From Haematococcus lacustris (lineage: Eukaryota > Chlorophyta > Chlorophyceae > Chlamydomonadales > Haematococcaceae), in NCBI GenBank assembly GCA_030144725.1, contig JASKMD010000003.1, positions 21,315,937 through 21,379,936 of the forward strand: 64,000 bases of DNA, in the 5' to 3' direction. A program made the position numbers and the translations under genes. Of the stretch, positions 17,201 through 28,815 are shown piece after piece. Under the pieces are notes generated by a model. It did no database searches, was not told where the DNA came from, and saw nothing but the letters and a program-made list of their open reading frames with translations. Within the stretch, counting starts at the first letter, position 1. The number at the start of each line of letters is the position of its first letter.

Positions 17201-18385
17201 GTGCCCTCTCATCATGAGACACAGGGCACAGGGTCAGAGGGCCACCCGTGCTGCCACTCACCAGCTAAGCAGCAGCTGCCTCAGGGGGGCAGTGGAGGGG
17301 GACAGCCTGCAGGCACAGGGGCGCAGCCTGGACTGAAGGCCGGAAGTCTGCCCGCCATCACATGGTTCATGACATAGCACCAACACCAACAGGGGGGGGG
17401 TGGGTGAGCAGCGCGTGCAGCAGCAGGGAGGTGCTTGTTGGGTGTGCGCCCTATTCACCCACATCAACCAAGGCCAGGCGCCAGAGGCCAAGAGGTTGGG
17501 TGAGGCCTGGTGAGCACCACAACCCACCTCTCCGTGGTCAGCAGGTTGACGGTGACGCGCAGGGTGGGCCAAGGGCCGTTGACTAAGGTCCTGTTGTCAA
17601 TGAAGGGGGCGACAGTGCGGTTGCCGGCACAGAAGTCTGGCACCTGCACCGCGATGCTGCTGTCATTCACGTACTCACGCAGCAGCTGGGCCACCTGCAA
17701 GCACAGGGGCAAGCTAGAGGTTGGAGCGGTTGCAGGCCAAGAGGTAATGTGCGGTAAGAGTGGGCAGCCAAGCATGGGAAGCAATGGGGCCAGAGCAGGG
17801 CAGTGACGACCACTCACATCCATTGCAAAGTAGCCCAGTCCCGGCATCAGCTCCCCGGCCGTGAGCGAGGTGTTGAGAAGGGCAGTGGTGTTGAGGGCCA
17901 GCAGCTGGGAGGCACACATGCCTGGGGCAGAGAGGCCCTGCAGGCTCAGGCTGGGTGACGGCTGTGCCTCGAGCAGGGCCTGAATGCGTGAACCCCAGCT
18001 GGTCAAAAGCGACCAAAGGTCTAGGCCGTACAAAGTTATGAGAATCAAGTTTCCCGTCGCATGGGGTTGCTGAGGCGGCGGAGTTGGCAGCGATGGGGTA
18101 GGAGGCCGAGGTGCCAGGATGGGAGGTGAAGGCGCGGGCATTATGCCCGTGGGTTGCGCAGTTATAACAACGCCTGCGGCAGCGGCGATGCAGTGGTTCA
18201 GCTGAATCTGCTCGAGCAGCTGCGTAAAATGGCTGCATTGAATCTGGTTCGTGAGCAACGATTGTGTCCTTTGCGACGCAGCTGGATTGTTGTGTCCTTT
18301 GCGAATGCGCACACTACAGGCGACCTAGCAGCATGCGCTTACCGTAAATGAACATCAGACAAGCGAGCAGGGCAGTGAATGACAT
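14206..18385 (-). CDS. Secreted proline-rich (PPSP) N-glycoprotein, wall/matrix type; partial model
   Basis: Putative exons on the minus strand: 18343-18385 (short signal peptide MSFTALLACLMFIY), 17818-18243, 17528-17694, 17262-17306, 16985-17147, 16448-16626, 16319 into the repeat, and a C-terminal exon near 14206-14450. Exons from 17818 to 16985 join in phase with GTGAGT/GTGGGT/GTGAGT donors. The first part has NTT, NTS, NDSS, NRT and NRT sequons. Exon 16448-16626 reads as a PPSP/PSPSP linker, and the next opens with MPPSPPAPPPPSP, typical of volvocalean hydroxyproline-rich proteins. The C-terminal exon has GPITGDGRNITFTTC. The joins exon 1/2 and around both linker exons are off by one base; they fall at C8 runs, so an assembly error or polymorphism is possible. 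A pherophorin relative is possible, but the usual cysteine pattern was not confirmed. Confidence 0.55.
14598..16312. repeat. 21-bp minisatellite, about 80 units, coding-like on the minus strand
   Basis: The unit is TGCAGGCGAGGGAGGGGGGGG with variants TCAGG and GGTGAGGG and G-runs of 7-9. On the minus strand one frame reads PPPPSPAPPPPSPDP and is open from 16337 to 15603, after which G-run length changes shift the frame. The position inside the proline-rich gene and the PPSP reading suggest an expanded linker exon, though the C-rich strand would also resemble an intron in this genome. Confidence 0.9.
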
Positions 18386-18794
18386 AGCCTGGCCACGAGA
18401 CAGGCAACGATAGGCAGGCAACGACGGACAGACATTAATACCCAGTATAGTACACTTTTCACATTGTACTCTGCAGCCTGCCCCTATACACCCACCGCCG
18501 ATGAACGTACCTAACGTACTCTGCTTCCACAAATCGTTTTGTGGCCTCGCGAAATTGCGAACGTGATTTTTTAATATCTCGCGAAGTAGTCAAACAATTA
18601 ACAGACCCGCCACTCTGGTTACAGTCAAGGCACAAACTGCGTCAAGGCACAGTCAAGGCACAAACTGATATTTCATGAATCAATCGGTTTTGGAGCAAAT
18701 TACCGATTCACTAACCGCCTGCTTAGGGTAGGCCGCAGCGGCTGTTGATGAACTCGTCGGAAGTAACGAATCACGGCCGTTGCAGCCATACCCT
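18386..18794. other. Putative promoter region of the proline-rich gene
   Basis: A/T-richer than its surroundings, with no ORF. A small direct repeat GTCAAGGCACA occurs three times at 18623-18668. No clear TATA box. Confidence 0.3.
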
Positions 18795-18899
18795 CGCAAG
18801 CAGCAGCGATGTCCGGTCAACCGTCTGCATGGCTGCATGGCTGGCTAGATAACTGGAGTAGCGGGCCGGAGCGGAGCGGACCAGACCGATAGACTAGCA
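18795..18899. repeat. 105-bp direct repeat, left copy
   Basis: From TCGCAAGCAGCAGCGATGTCC to CGATAGACTA this closely matches 19337-19440 (about 5 differences seen). The two copies flank MITE 1. Confidence 0.85.
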
Positions 18900-18981
18900 G
18901 GAGTCATTATAGCGCCATGCTTCATACATATGAACCGATGTAGCAACAAAATTAAAACAAGCACGCTGCCAAGTGTCCTAG

Positions 18982-19331
18982 CACTCCTACAAATTAATCC
19001 CTGCGTCCGTCCCTGCGTGTTGACCGACCTTGTCCGATCGGGCTGAAAGTTTTGATAGATGGTAGTTTGCAGAATATAAAACATATTTTTCAAAAAAATA
19101 TTTTGAAACAATCAAAGGCGGCTGCGCTGTTGCCCTGCTAGCTAGCCTTGCACGCATCCCTGCAGCTCTAGCCTCAGGGCCACAGCGCAGCCGCCTGTTG
19201 ATTTTTTTAAAGTTTTGTTCTGAAAAATATGTTTTATTCTCTGCAAACTGCCATCTATCAAAATTTCCAGCCCGATCGGACAAGGTTGGTAAACACGCAG
19301 GGACGGACGCAGGGATTAATTTGTAGGAGTG
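18982..19331. mobile_element. Foldback MITE 1
   Basis: Ends in CACTCCTACAAATTAATCCC and its inverted copy at the other end. The arms, about 150 bp each, pair along nearly their full length: A/T-rich outer part and a GC core GGCGGCTGCGCTGT pairing with ACAGCGCAGCCGCC, leaving a loop near 19130-19175. No ORF. No clear target-site duplication was seen. The partner copy is at 19801-20143. Confidence 0.85.
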
Positions 19332-19336
19332 TGGGT

Positions 19337-19440
19337 TCGCAAGCAGCAGCGATGTCCGGCCAACCGTCTGCATGGCCTTATGGCTGGCTAGATAACTGGA
19401 GCAGCGGGCCGGAGCGGAGCGGACCAGATCGATAGACTAA
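19337..19440. repeat. 105-bp direct repeat, right copy
   Basis: Partner of 18795-18899. A lone TGTAGGAGT a little further on (19456-19464) resembles a MITE terminus and may be a third, truncated element. Confidence 0.85.
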
Positions 19441-19800
19441 CACACTTTTTTAAGATGTAGGAGTCGCCCAACACTGCCAGACCGGGATACCTTCACATCT
19501 GCATGCAACACTCAGCCTTGCTCGGCCACTGCTCATGTCCACATGTGTCAAGACAGTGGCCCATGTCAGGACAGTGGACCCTACAGCCACATTCACATCA
19601 TCATTATATCGTCAGTAGACATGCAAGGCTGCCCTAGTTGCCACCCAAACCAGGTACTTGCCACCCCAGCCACCCAAGTCCTACCTCCTTAGTATATCAG
19701 CTTGCATTACTGACCTGCGTACTCGTCCTCCTACCCTGCTGCACCCTTTACCATGCATGTTGTCTGCGTCGATTGGCCCAATGGCTGTCTGACAACTCAC

Positions 19801-20143
19801 ACTCCTACAATTTAGTCCCTGCGTTTGTCCCTGCGTTCTACCGACCTTGTCCGATCGGGCTGAAATTTTGATAGATGGTAGTTTGCAGAAAATAAAACAT
19901 ATTTATCAGAAAACATATTTTGAAAAAATCAAAGGCGGCTGCGCTGCGGCCCTGGGGCGTAGGTGCAGGGATAAGTGCAGGGATAGGTTGCGGGCCACAG
20001 CGCAGCAGCTTTTGGATTTTTCCAAATATTTTTCTTGAAAAATATGTTTTATTTTCTGAAAACTGCCATCTATCAAATTTTCAGCCCGATCGGACAAGGT
20101 CGGTAGAACGCAGGGATAAACGCAGGGACTAAATTGTAGGACT
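19801..20143. mobile_element. Foldback MITE 2
   Basis: Same family as 18982-19331: ends ACTCCTACAATTTAGTCCC and the inverted counterpart, the same TTGATAGATGGTAGTTTGCAG block near each end, and a GC-rich inner stem. The loop sequence differs from MITE 1. No ORF, and no target-site duplication seen. Confidence 0.85.
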
Positions 20144-20385
20144 GCAGTTGTGCCCGGAAGAGCATCAATGCTGGGCTACATTCCATGTGGAAGACCAGCA
20201 GAGTCCAGCGGAGCGTCTCCATGTGCTGCTTACTGAAGTTAAAGGGCTACAATACAAGCAACGTGTGTCAGCAGTGTGCCAAGCCAGAAACGTGCATTGT
20301 GCATTGTGGTGTGGGTGGGTGGGTGGGTCTCCTCCACTGTCTCCACCACCGAACGGCTGGGACATAGGAGCTAGGAGATGGTGGC

Positions 20386-22905
20386 GGGGCGGGGCGGGGC
20401 GGGGCGGGGCGGGGCGGGGCGGGGCGGGGCGGGGCGGGGCGGGGCGGGGCGGGGCGGGGCGGGGCGGGGCGGGGCGGGGCGGGGCGGGGCGGGGCGGGGC
20501 GGGGCGGGGCGGGGCGGGGCGGGGCGGGGCGGGGCGGGGCGGGGCGGGGCGGGGCGGGGCGGGGCGGGGCGGGGCGGGGCGGGGCGGGGCGGGGCGGGGC
20601 GGGGCGGGGCGGGGCGGGGCGGGGCGGGGCGGGGCGGGGCGGGGCGGGGCGGGGCGGGGCGGGGCGGGGCGGGGCGGGGCGGGGCGGGGCGGGGCGGGGC
20701 GGGGCGGGGCGGGGCGGGGCGGGGCGGGGCGGGGCGGGGCGGGGCGGGGCGGGGCGGGGCGGGGCGGGGCGGGGCGGGGCGGGGCGGGGCGGGGCGGGGC
20801 GGGGCGGGGCGGGGCGGGGCGGGGCGGGGCGGGGCGGGGCGGGGCGGGGCGGGGCGGGGCGGGGCGGGGCGGGGCGGGGCGGGGCGGGGCGGGGCGGGGC
20901 GGGGCGGGGCGGGGCGGGGCGGGGCGGGGCGGGGCGGGGCGGGGCGGGGCGGGGCGGGGCGGGGCGGGGCGGGGCGGGGCGGGGCGGGGCGGGGCGGGGC
21001 GGGGCGGGGCGGGGCGGGGCGGGGCGGGGCGGGGCGGGGCGGGGCGGGGCGGGGCGGGGCGGGGCGGGGCGGGGCGGGGCGGGGCGGGGCGGGGCGGGGC
21101 GGGGCGGGGCGGGGCGGGGCGGGGCGGGGCGGGGCGGGGCGGGGCGGGGCGGGGCGGGGCGGGGCGGGGCGGGGCGGGGCGGGGCGGGGCGGGGCGGGGC
21201 GGGGCGGGGCGGGGCGGGGCGGGGCGGGGCGGGGCGGGGCGGGGCGGGGCGGGGCGGGGCGGGGCGGGGCGGGGCGGGGCGGGGCGGGGCGGGGCGGGGC
21301 GGGGCGGGGCGGGGCGGGGCGGGGCGGGGCGGGGCGGGGCGGGGCGGGGCGGGGCGGGGCGGGGCGGGGCGGGGCGGGGCGGGGCGGGGCGGGGCGGGGC
21401 GGGGCGGGGCGGGGCGGGGCGGGGCGGGGCGGGGCGGGGCGGGGCGGGGCGGGGCGGGGCGGGGCGGGGCGGGGCGGGGCGGGGCGGGGCGGGGCGGGGC
21501 GGGGCGGGGCGGGGCGGGGCGGGGCGGGGCGGGGCGGGGCGGGGCGGGGCGGGGCGGGGCGGGGCGGGGCGGGGCGGGGCGGGGCGGGGCGGGGCGGGGC
21601 GGGGCGGGGCGGGGCGGGGCGGGGCGGGGCGGGGCGGGGCGGGGCGGGGCGGGGCGGGGCGGGGCGGGGCGGGGCGGGGCGGGGCGGGGCGGGGCGGGGC
21701 GGGGCGGGGCGGGGCGGGGCGGGGCGGGGCGGGGCGGGGCGGGGCGGGGCGGGGCGGGGCGGGGCGGGGCGGGGCGGGGCGGGGCGGGGCGGGGCGGGGC
21801 GGGGCGGGGCGGGGCGGGGCGGGGCGGGGCGGGGCGGGGCGGGGCGGGGCGGGGCGGGGCGGGGCGGGGCGGGGCGGGGCGGGGCGGGGCGGGGCGGGGC
21901 GGGGCGGGGCGGGGCGGGGCGGGGCGGGGCGGGGCGGGGCGGGGCGGGGCGGGGCGGGGCGGGGCGGGGCGGGGCGGGGCGGGGCGGGGCGGGGCGGGGC
22001 GGGGCGGGGCGGGGCGGGGCGGGGCGGGGCGGGGCGGGGCGGGGCGGGGCGGGGCGGGGCGGGGCGGGGCGGGGCGGGGCGGGGCGGGGCGGGGCGGGGC
22101 GGGGCGGGGCGGGGCGGGGCGGGGCGGGGCGGGGCGGGGCGGGGCGGGGCGGGGCGGGGCGGGGCGGGGCGGGGCGGGGCGGGGCGGGGCGGGGCGGGGC
22201 GGGGCGGGGCGGGGCGGGGCGGGGCGGGGCGGGGCGGGGCGGGGCGGGGCGGGGCGGGGCGGGGCGGGGCGGGGCGGGGCGGGGCGGGGCGGGGCGGGGC
22301 GGGGCGGGGCGGGGCGGGGCGGGGCGGGGCGGGGCGGGGCGGGGCGGGGCGGGGCGGGGCGGGGCGGGGCGGGGCGGGGCGGGGCGGGGCGGGGCGGGGC
22401 GGGGCGGGGCGGGGCGGGGCGGGGCGGGGCGGGGCGGGGCGGGGCGGGGCGGGGCGGGGCGGGGCGGGGCGGGGCGGGGCGGGGCGGGGCGGGGCGGGGC
22501 GGGGCGGGGCGGGGCGGGGCGGGGCGGGGCGGGGCGGGGCGGGGCGGGGCGGGGCGGGGCGGGGCGGGGCGGGGCGGGGCGGGGCGGGGCGGGGCGGGGC
22601 GGGGCGGGGCGGGGCGGGGCGGGGCGGGGCGGGGCGGGGCGGGGCGGGGCGGGGCGGGGCGGGGCGGGGCGGGGCGGGGCGGGGCGGGGCGGGGCGGGGC
22701 GGGGCGGGGCGGGGCGGGGCGGGGCGGGGCGGGGCGGGGCGGGGCGGGGCGGGGCGGGGCGGGGCGGGGCGGGGCGGGGCGGGGCGGGGCGGGGCGGGGC
22801 GGGGCGGGGCGGGGCGGGGCGGGGCGGGGCGGGGCGGGGCGGGGCGGGGCGGGGCGGGGCGGGGCGGGGCGGGGCGGGGCGGGGCGGGGCGGGGCGGGGC
22901 GGGGC
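20386..22905. repeat. Perfect (GGGGC)504 pentanucleotide array
   Basis: 2520 bp of GGGGC with no interruption visible. All six frames are open: plus-strand frames encode cyclic forms of GAGRG and minus-strand frames of PAPPR. The left edge is GATGGTGGC and the right edge GGGCCAGGCCC. Guanine-run spacing (four G, one C) strongly favours G-quadruplexes. Confidence 0.97.
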
Positions 22906-25343
22906 GGGCCAGGCCCTTCTTTCTCCTGGCGGTGCTTTCTTTACCTTTGACCTTGGAGTTGCGCTGGACATGGACATGGAGTCATCGTAGGGGATCAGTA
23001 GGGCTGATCCCCGTGTTTGGATAAGAGTGAGGACAAGGTTGAGTCAGCTATTTAGGTCATGTTCTGGGCTTTCCTCGGGACTCGTAGATAGATCACGGGG
23101 AGACCAGGTCACCCCTCGCCATTGGACCACCAACCCCCTCATGGTAAGCGGACAGGGACGCGCTTTTCCGTGAGCTCATTTCTGCACGGATAGACACGCG
23201 GATGTGAAGCGTTGGATAGCGGCTCGCGCTGAGCCACACGCTGAGCTCGGTCGGGCATGTTGCCGGGTATCCGACTCCTACCGAGCCTCGCGGACTCTGA
23301 TGCTACGCTGACCCAGTATCTGCTGACGCACGCCTGTTCAAAGCGATCGATAGTGCGCGATGTGCGAGGACGCCCGACCTCATGTCCAACTATTCGTGAC
23401 CAACATGCGCCTGGCTCAGGGGCTCTGAAACTTGGAGGAGACCACGCCTTGCAGCACCAGCTACAGAAGTGACAACTGCATCGATCCCTTGTTGATTAGG
23501 CTCCAAAAGGTGGGCAACACCCTCCTCCATGCTGCCCACTCTGCTGATGCCAGTATCACCACCATCGAACTCAATCAACACTCTCCAGCCCTGCGTCACT
23601 GGCTAGGGAACTTAGCTGTGGACCCCCTGCCAAGTTCTCATGCTATTGTCGACAATTACCAAGAGGGGTTTTTGGAGCTGGCGTGTGCACATGCCTGCAG
23701 GCATGGGCTTGTCTTCCAAATCCCACCCCTACAGACGGACCAGGGGGGCCATGCTGCCCGCTGTGCGTGTTGCTGCAACGTGTACGCCAGCTGGCAGCAT
23801 CAGGCTGGGCTGGAGATCCATGTGGAGGGGGAGGCAGCTTTCTACAGCTCCGGACAGAGTCTACAAGCCATCGGCCATGTCACAGCTCAGATGTCTGAGG
23901 TCATCATGGCCTGCAGCAACCTGAAGCCCGCACTGATTCCACTGGCCCATAGGACTTGCGCCCAGGCTGGGCTGCAGCTGCGCTTGCCAAGCGGCTGCGG
24001 GGGCAGGAGCCAGCCGGCCAGCCCCAGCCCAGGTGCCCCGTCTCTGCTCCACACCCATGCAAGCAGGTGCACAGCTTGGGCCAGCTCCATGCGCCCAGCC
24101 CCCACCATCTCCCAGACCAACCACCATGCAGAGACTGCATGCTGCATGTGCCGCAATGCATGACCCCCGCACCAAGGGGTGTGTGCATGAGGCCCACCAT
24201 CACAAAGCCCGGTCTTGTGGCCATGCCCATGTTCGATCAAAAGAGGGTATGACAAGCACTGGGACGATGAGTGCCTCACCCTTCTGTGCTCATTTGCACC
24301 AGATAGCGTGTAAGCAGCTGTGCACCTTGGGCAAGAAGCTGAGCGTGAAAATGTTAAACGAGTATTGCAAGGCAGTGGGGTCGTATGTGCCAGCCTTACT
24401 CACCTTGCGTGCTGACCTACGGTACATGGTTCTGGAGCTGATCTCCCTTGCTGACACGCTGCGTGGAAGACCCTTGGGCTGGCTGTGTAAGGTTTGACGC
24501 TGAGCCTCACAACTGGGCTCCATGCGTACCGTGTACCGCAGTGTACCGCAGCGGAGATCTCTGCTTCCCGCGTTGTGTGTGACATTGTTAGGCACAACGC
24601 ACTTAGAAAGGCCCATCGCGCAGCCGGGGAACCGTTCGCGTGCCTGGCAGCCTGACGGTCACCGTGGGTGCCAGCTGCTCGGGCGCGTAGACGCAAGCGC
24701 GACGCAAAGATAAGGCGTTCCGCCTTAAAATGACAACTCAACTCTCACCAGGCACGCCGCAAAGTCAAATGTCCCTTACGTGGTGGTTCAATGGGAGGGG
24801 TGACCACCAGTAGATATTAAGAATGTAAGAACCAATGCACCTCCGAGTCCCGTTACAGTCGTTGTGTCGCTTGTGTGCCGATTGGTTGTGAGACGTATCC
24901 AAGCATGTTAGGGTTTCACAAGATATGTACACGGTTTATGTATCAAGGGGGGTAATGCCAGCAGAGCTCAAGGGGTTTACAGTACGCACCTAGTCATGTA
25001 CCCTGCATATACATAGCTACAGTGCAAGCTATATATACAGCACTGTAGGTTGGTAATGTAGGCTTTAGAACCCTGCCATATAATGAAATCGGGGCTGGGG
25101 GACGCGGGTGTCACGGGGAGTGTAAACAACGTGGGTGTGAAAACATGATTTCCATGCTCCCATGCAAAAGTCCGCGTAGCTTGCAGGCTCGCGACGTTGA
25201 TGCGCGCACATTGCCATAGACACATCCTTCGCTAGCTCATTATATATCTGGCACCGTGCTTCTAAGCTCGCCATCGAACATCGTACTCACAAATTTTGCG
25301 AACTCCAAACTCAAAGGCAGTCGAGGCACCAGCGCAGAGCTTA
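22906..25343. other. No confidently supported gene
   Basis: A 243-codon plus frame at 23432-24163 lacks recognised motifs and good splice signals, with matching opposite-strand frames, so it is not called. An imperfect inverted repeat at 25016-25048 (CTACAGTGC...GCACTGTAG) encloses TATATATA. Confidence 0.35.
25238..25247 (+). promoter_or_regulatory. TATA-like element of the beta-grasp gene
   Basis: ATTATATATC about 100 bp upstream of the ATG at 25344, in otherwise mixed sequence. The spacing suits a TATA box with a 5' UTR of about 70 nt. Prediction only. Confidence 0.4.
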
Positions 25344-27206
25344 ATGTCGGCCTTCACCGAGACGCTTGCTGAGCTCGGCATCTCCACCAAGACCTACCCG
25401 CACGGGCCAGAGTGGTGCAATGTCAAGCCGTGGAAGGCCGCATCGTCGGGGCACTTCGATGCAAAAAGCACCCTTCCTAGCGACATGGGGACAACACGCC
25501 GCCTGCAGCCCCCAGCACCTAAGCCATGCATTGAGGAGGGCAGCCTCCGGTATCCAGGAACGTATGTCCCTCCACCCTCTCTGCCGGACAAGGCCAAGCT
25601 GCACTTCTCAGTGAGTGTACAGACCCATGTTTGGAAAGGAGGAAACTGCATGGTGCCATTCCTGTATCTACCAAAGCTGTTATTCTGAGTGCTCCATACG
25701 TCGCCTCTGTCCCAGTCAGGTTGTGTTCATTCCAACTGTGTCCTAGGTCTTTCCCTCCTGCCCCTGACCTAGGGTGCACCTCGGGACCTGCTCCCCACCT
25801 GGTCCATCCCATCATCATGTGCCTCCTCCTCCTAATACCACTCCTAATGATCACCTGCACCCAGTGCACCTCCCTCTGACCCGGGTTGGTCACCACACCT
25901 AAACCGTCACCACTTGCCCCCTACTCCTGTGACATAACGTCACGGAGTATGGACCCTAGCCAGCTCTGTCCATATCCAATCTGCCCATGACCTGTGTGGT
26001 GCATCTCCTTCTGACCTGGTGTTGAACCCGTACTGTCCTTGCCCTCACATACGGAGCCTTGGACCTCCATTGACCTGAATGCCGCCTCATGTGGCTGCGC
26101 AGATCAACTTCATGGGCCAGGGCGTGGACGGCATCACTGTGCCGGTGGTGGTCAAGAGCACCGCCACCGTGGCCGAGGTCATCAAGGCAGCTGTGGAGAA
26201 GCTGCGAGCGAGTGAGTGCCTGGCCTCGCCCAGCCTGGCTTGGACCGCTGCACCCCTCACGCCCCCTGACTGTGGACACTGCGGACTGAGGCTAGGGGCT
26301 GTTCCCGGCAACCTTGACAGGCCACCCTCGCCCCTAAGGGCGCAGCTTAGGGCTGTAGGTGCCCTGGCCTTTGCTCCCTGACGCTGCCATGGGGCTGGGC
26401 AGGGCACTGAGGTCATGCCCTGTTGGACGCTTGCTTCTGTACTATCCCTCCTGGCCCGGGACCTGCCCCCCCGTGTGTTTTATAGCCTCACCACCTGGAG
26501 GTGCCCCCTGGCCCCTGCTGTCCCCAGCCTGCTGCTGCCTCCAGGCACCCACTCCCACCAACCACTCCCACCCTGCTAGTGCTTGTTGCCCTGACCCTGC
26601 CTGCTGCCCCCACCCTGCCCACTGCCCTCACCCTTCCTGCTGCCCTGACCTGCCTGCTGCCCTGACCCTGCCCACTGCCCTCACCCTTCCTGCTGCCCTG
26701 ACCCTGCCTGCTGCCCTGACCCTGGACACTGCCCTGCCCTGCCTGGCACAGCCACTGGCTCCAGCGTGTCCTACAGCAAGCTGCGTGTGACCGGGCTGTT
26801 CAGCGAGTCAGGCCGACCGCTAGCCCCGGGCTGCCGCCTGCACTCCCAGGGCCAGGTGGGCTGCAGGGGGGCGGGGGGTCAGGAGGGCGCGGTGACGGGG
26901 CAGGGAGGCAACAGAGGGCCAGGGCCAGCGGCAGGGGCAGGGGCACCATGCAGCAGCAGGTAGGGGTGTGAAGGGGGCCAGTCAGGCTAGGGCCAGGTGT
27001 CCTGCTACAGGGTGGGAGAGGTCCAGGGAGCCTAAGTAGGCAAGCCTGAGGCTATCGAGGGTAGGCACTGCCTGCCCCTGCCTGCCCGCTGCCTGCCTGC
27101 CCCTTCACACCCCGGCCTGGCCCCCCTTATCCCTGCCTGGCCCTGATGGCTGCAGGTGCCCCAGGTGCGCGACCACTCCACCCTGGTGCTCAAGGTCCTC
27201 ACCTGA
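25344..27206 (+). CDS. Small protein with predicted ubiquitin-like (beta-grasp) C-terminal half
   Basis: Four exons: 25344-25610, 26103-26211, 26752-26855, 27156-27206. Donors are GTGAGT, GTGAGT and GTGGGC, acceptors end in CGCAG, CACAG and TGCAG, and all phases agree; 176 aa. Residues 1-89 start MSAFTETLAELGIS and are otherwise polar and proline-containing. Residues 90-176 show strand-helix-strand character: VPVVVKSTATVAEVIKAAVE is strand-turn-helix, then KLRVTGLFSESGRPLAP, ending in a hydrophobic strand STLVLKVLT. That order fits a ubiquitin-like fold, but no family was recognised. The TTG at 25296 in the same frame is a poor start, so the first ATG is used. Intron 2 holds CCCTGCCCACTG-type repeats. 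Exon 3 and part of intron 2 are duplicated at 45040-45593. Confidence 0.7.
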
Positions 27207-28614
27207 CCGCACCTCACCCACCTCCCCACACACAAGCTGTGGCAGCAGCAGCCAGCAGCCAGGGCCCCTCCCACCTGACCGCCCCACTCCAGGTCCACAG
27301 CTGGCCCCTTCAGCCTGAGCCCCACCCCCTGCAGACTAGTCACCCTCCTGCCGCAGCACCCAGGGCTGTGACTCATGAGCTCGAGGCCAGCTCTCAGGCC
27401 ACTCCTGCCTCACACCAGGCAGGAGCCACAGCCAGGAGGTGCGGGTGCCAGCTGCAGCCAGACGTCTAGCGAGGCGCGGGCGCTACCACCGTGGAATGGC
27501 AGGCCTGTCACAGTGGAGCCTGTGCCGTGATGGCGGCTGCGCTGGCAGCAAACAGACTGCTGGCTGCAACCATGGCTGGGCCGCACTGCTGCAGCGGTGG
27601 CAGCTGAGCAAGCAGTGGATACACACCAGCCTGGAGGTAAGCCTGCAAGGCAGCCAAGAGTGGGAGAGGGCCACGAGGGGGCATGTTGCTGGGCAGCAGC
27701 AGGCCTTCCTCCGTCCCACAGCCTCTCAGGCCCCTAAGCCGTTAAGCCACAAGCTGCAGCCAGCTGGCGCAGTGTGGCAGCAGCCCCTCTGGACCCTGGG
27801 CTGCAGCACCCATGTCCCACTGCCTCCACTACCCGCGTCCCTCCAGCAGCGGTCAAAGTCCCTGGCCCCTGGCCGCCACCGGCCTGTCAGCTGCTTAGGC
27901 TGGGCGCCTCCCTAACCCAGCGCTGCACCCACTCCCACTCTCACACTGCCAGCCCTTCCTGCTCACACTCAGCGCACGCAATGGTCCATCAGCAGCTGTT
28001 GCGGCGGGCTGCCGCCCTAACCCAGCGCTGCCTTGCCCACACCCCTGACCCATCGGCCCATCACGTGCTCAGGGGTCTCTCCATGCAACCTCCAAGCCAT
28101 TGTCACATCAGCTTCCACATAAACAATCAGCCCATCAGCTGCTCAGGCGGGCGCAGCAGCCTGACTGAATGGCAAAAGGCCAACAGCGGCTGCCCACCTC
28201 CAGCTGCAGCCATGGCCCTGGATCTGTCAGCGCTGGCAACCCCTTGACAGCACAGGGAGCAGCTGGCAACCCAGCTTTATGGAGCAGCTACCAGCCATGG
28301 CTCTGGACCTGCCGGCACTCACCACGGCTCCCCAAGCAGCAGCTGGCAGCTCTATGTCTAGGCTGGCTGTCTCAAGCAGGCAGGAGCAGTGGAGAAGGGG
28401 GCAGGGGGTGAGACGCAAGAGGGGGCTGCCACAGCTACAGACCCAAGACCGGGCATCACCCCTTCCCAGCTCTTCACACGCCTACGCTTACCAATGCCTT
28501 AAACCTCCCTTGCGTGCACATGACTGTGTCTGCGGACAAAACATGCATGGGCCGTCTTAATACTTAAGCAGGCCTTAGACAAGTGTTGAGGCGTGTTACA
28601 AAGAAAGATACAAT
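27207..28614. other. 3' flank with a short LRR-family scrap
   Basis: Positions 27460-27610 resemble 50640-50800 (shared AGACGTCTAGC and GCAAACAGACTGCTG blocks), which is the 3' part of a degraded LRR gene on the minus strand. The rest has overlapping frames on both strands without motifs and is treated as non-coding. Confidence 0.45.
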
Positions 28615-28815
28615 TGGGGAGTGTGGCGCATGCATTGCATACGACTCTGGTTTGAAGTCGGGCGCTGCAGCAGCAGAGCAGAGGTTGGGCCCTAGTAGGC
28701 GACTGCAACAAATGCATGCATGCATGGCATGCATTGCATACGGTGTTCATTCTGAGTGTAAGGCACTAAAACAGCAGAGCAGAGGTAGGTCCCTGGTTGA
28801 GATGCCTGCAGCAAC
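28615..28815. repeat. Dispersed repeat with GCATGCATTGCATAC
   Basis: Two tandem half-units, each starting at GCATGCATTGCATAC and ending near CAGCAGAGCAGAGGT. A third copy is at 44887-44975. Non-coding. Confidence 0.75.

Noticed and set aside
20148..23024. Long plus-strand frame through the GGGGC array
   Set aside because: Openness is forced by the repeat, which has no stop in any frame; the flanking 70 codons show no motif.
23432..24163. 243-codon plus frame
   Set aside because: No motif, no splice partners, comparable frames on the opposite strand; GC-rich composition alone explains the length.
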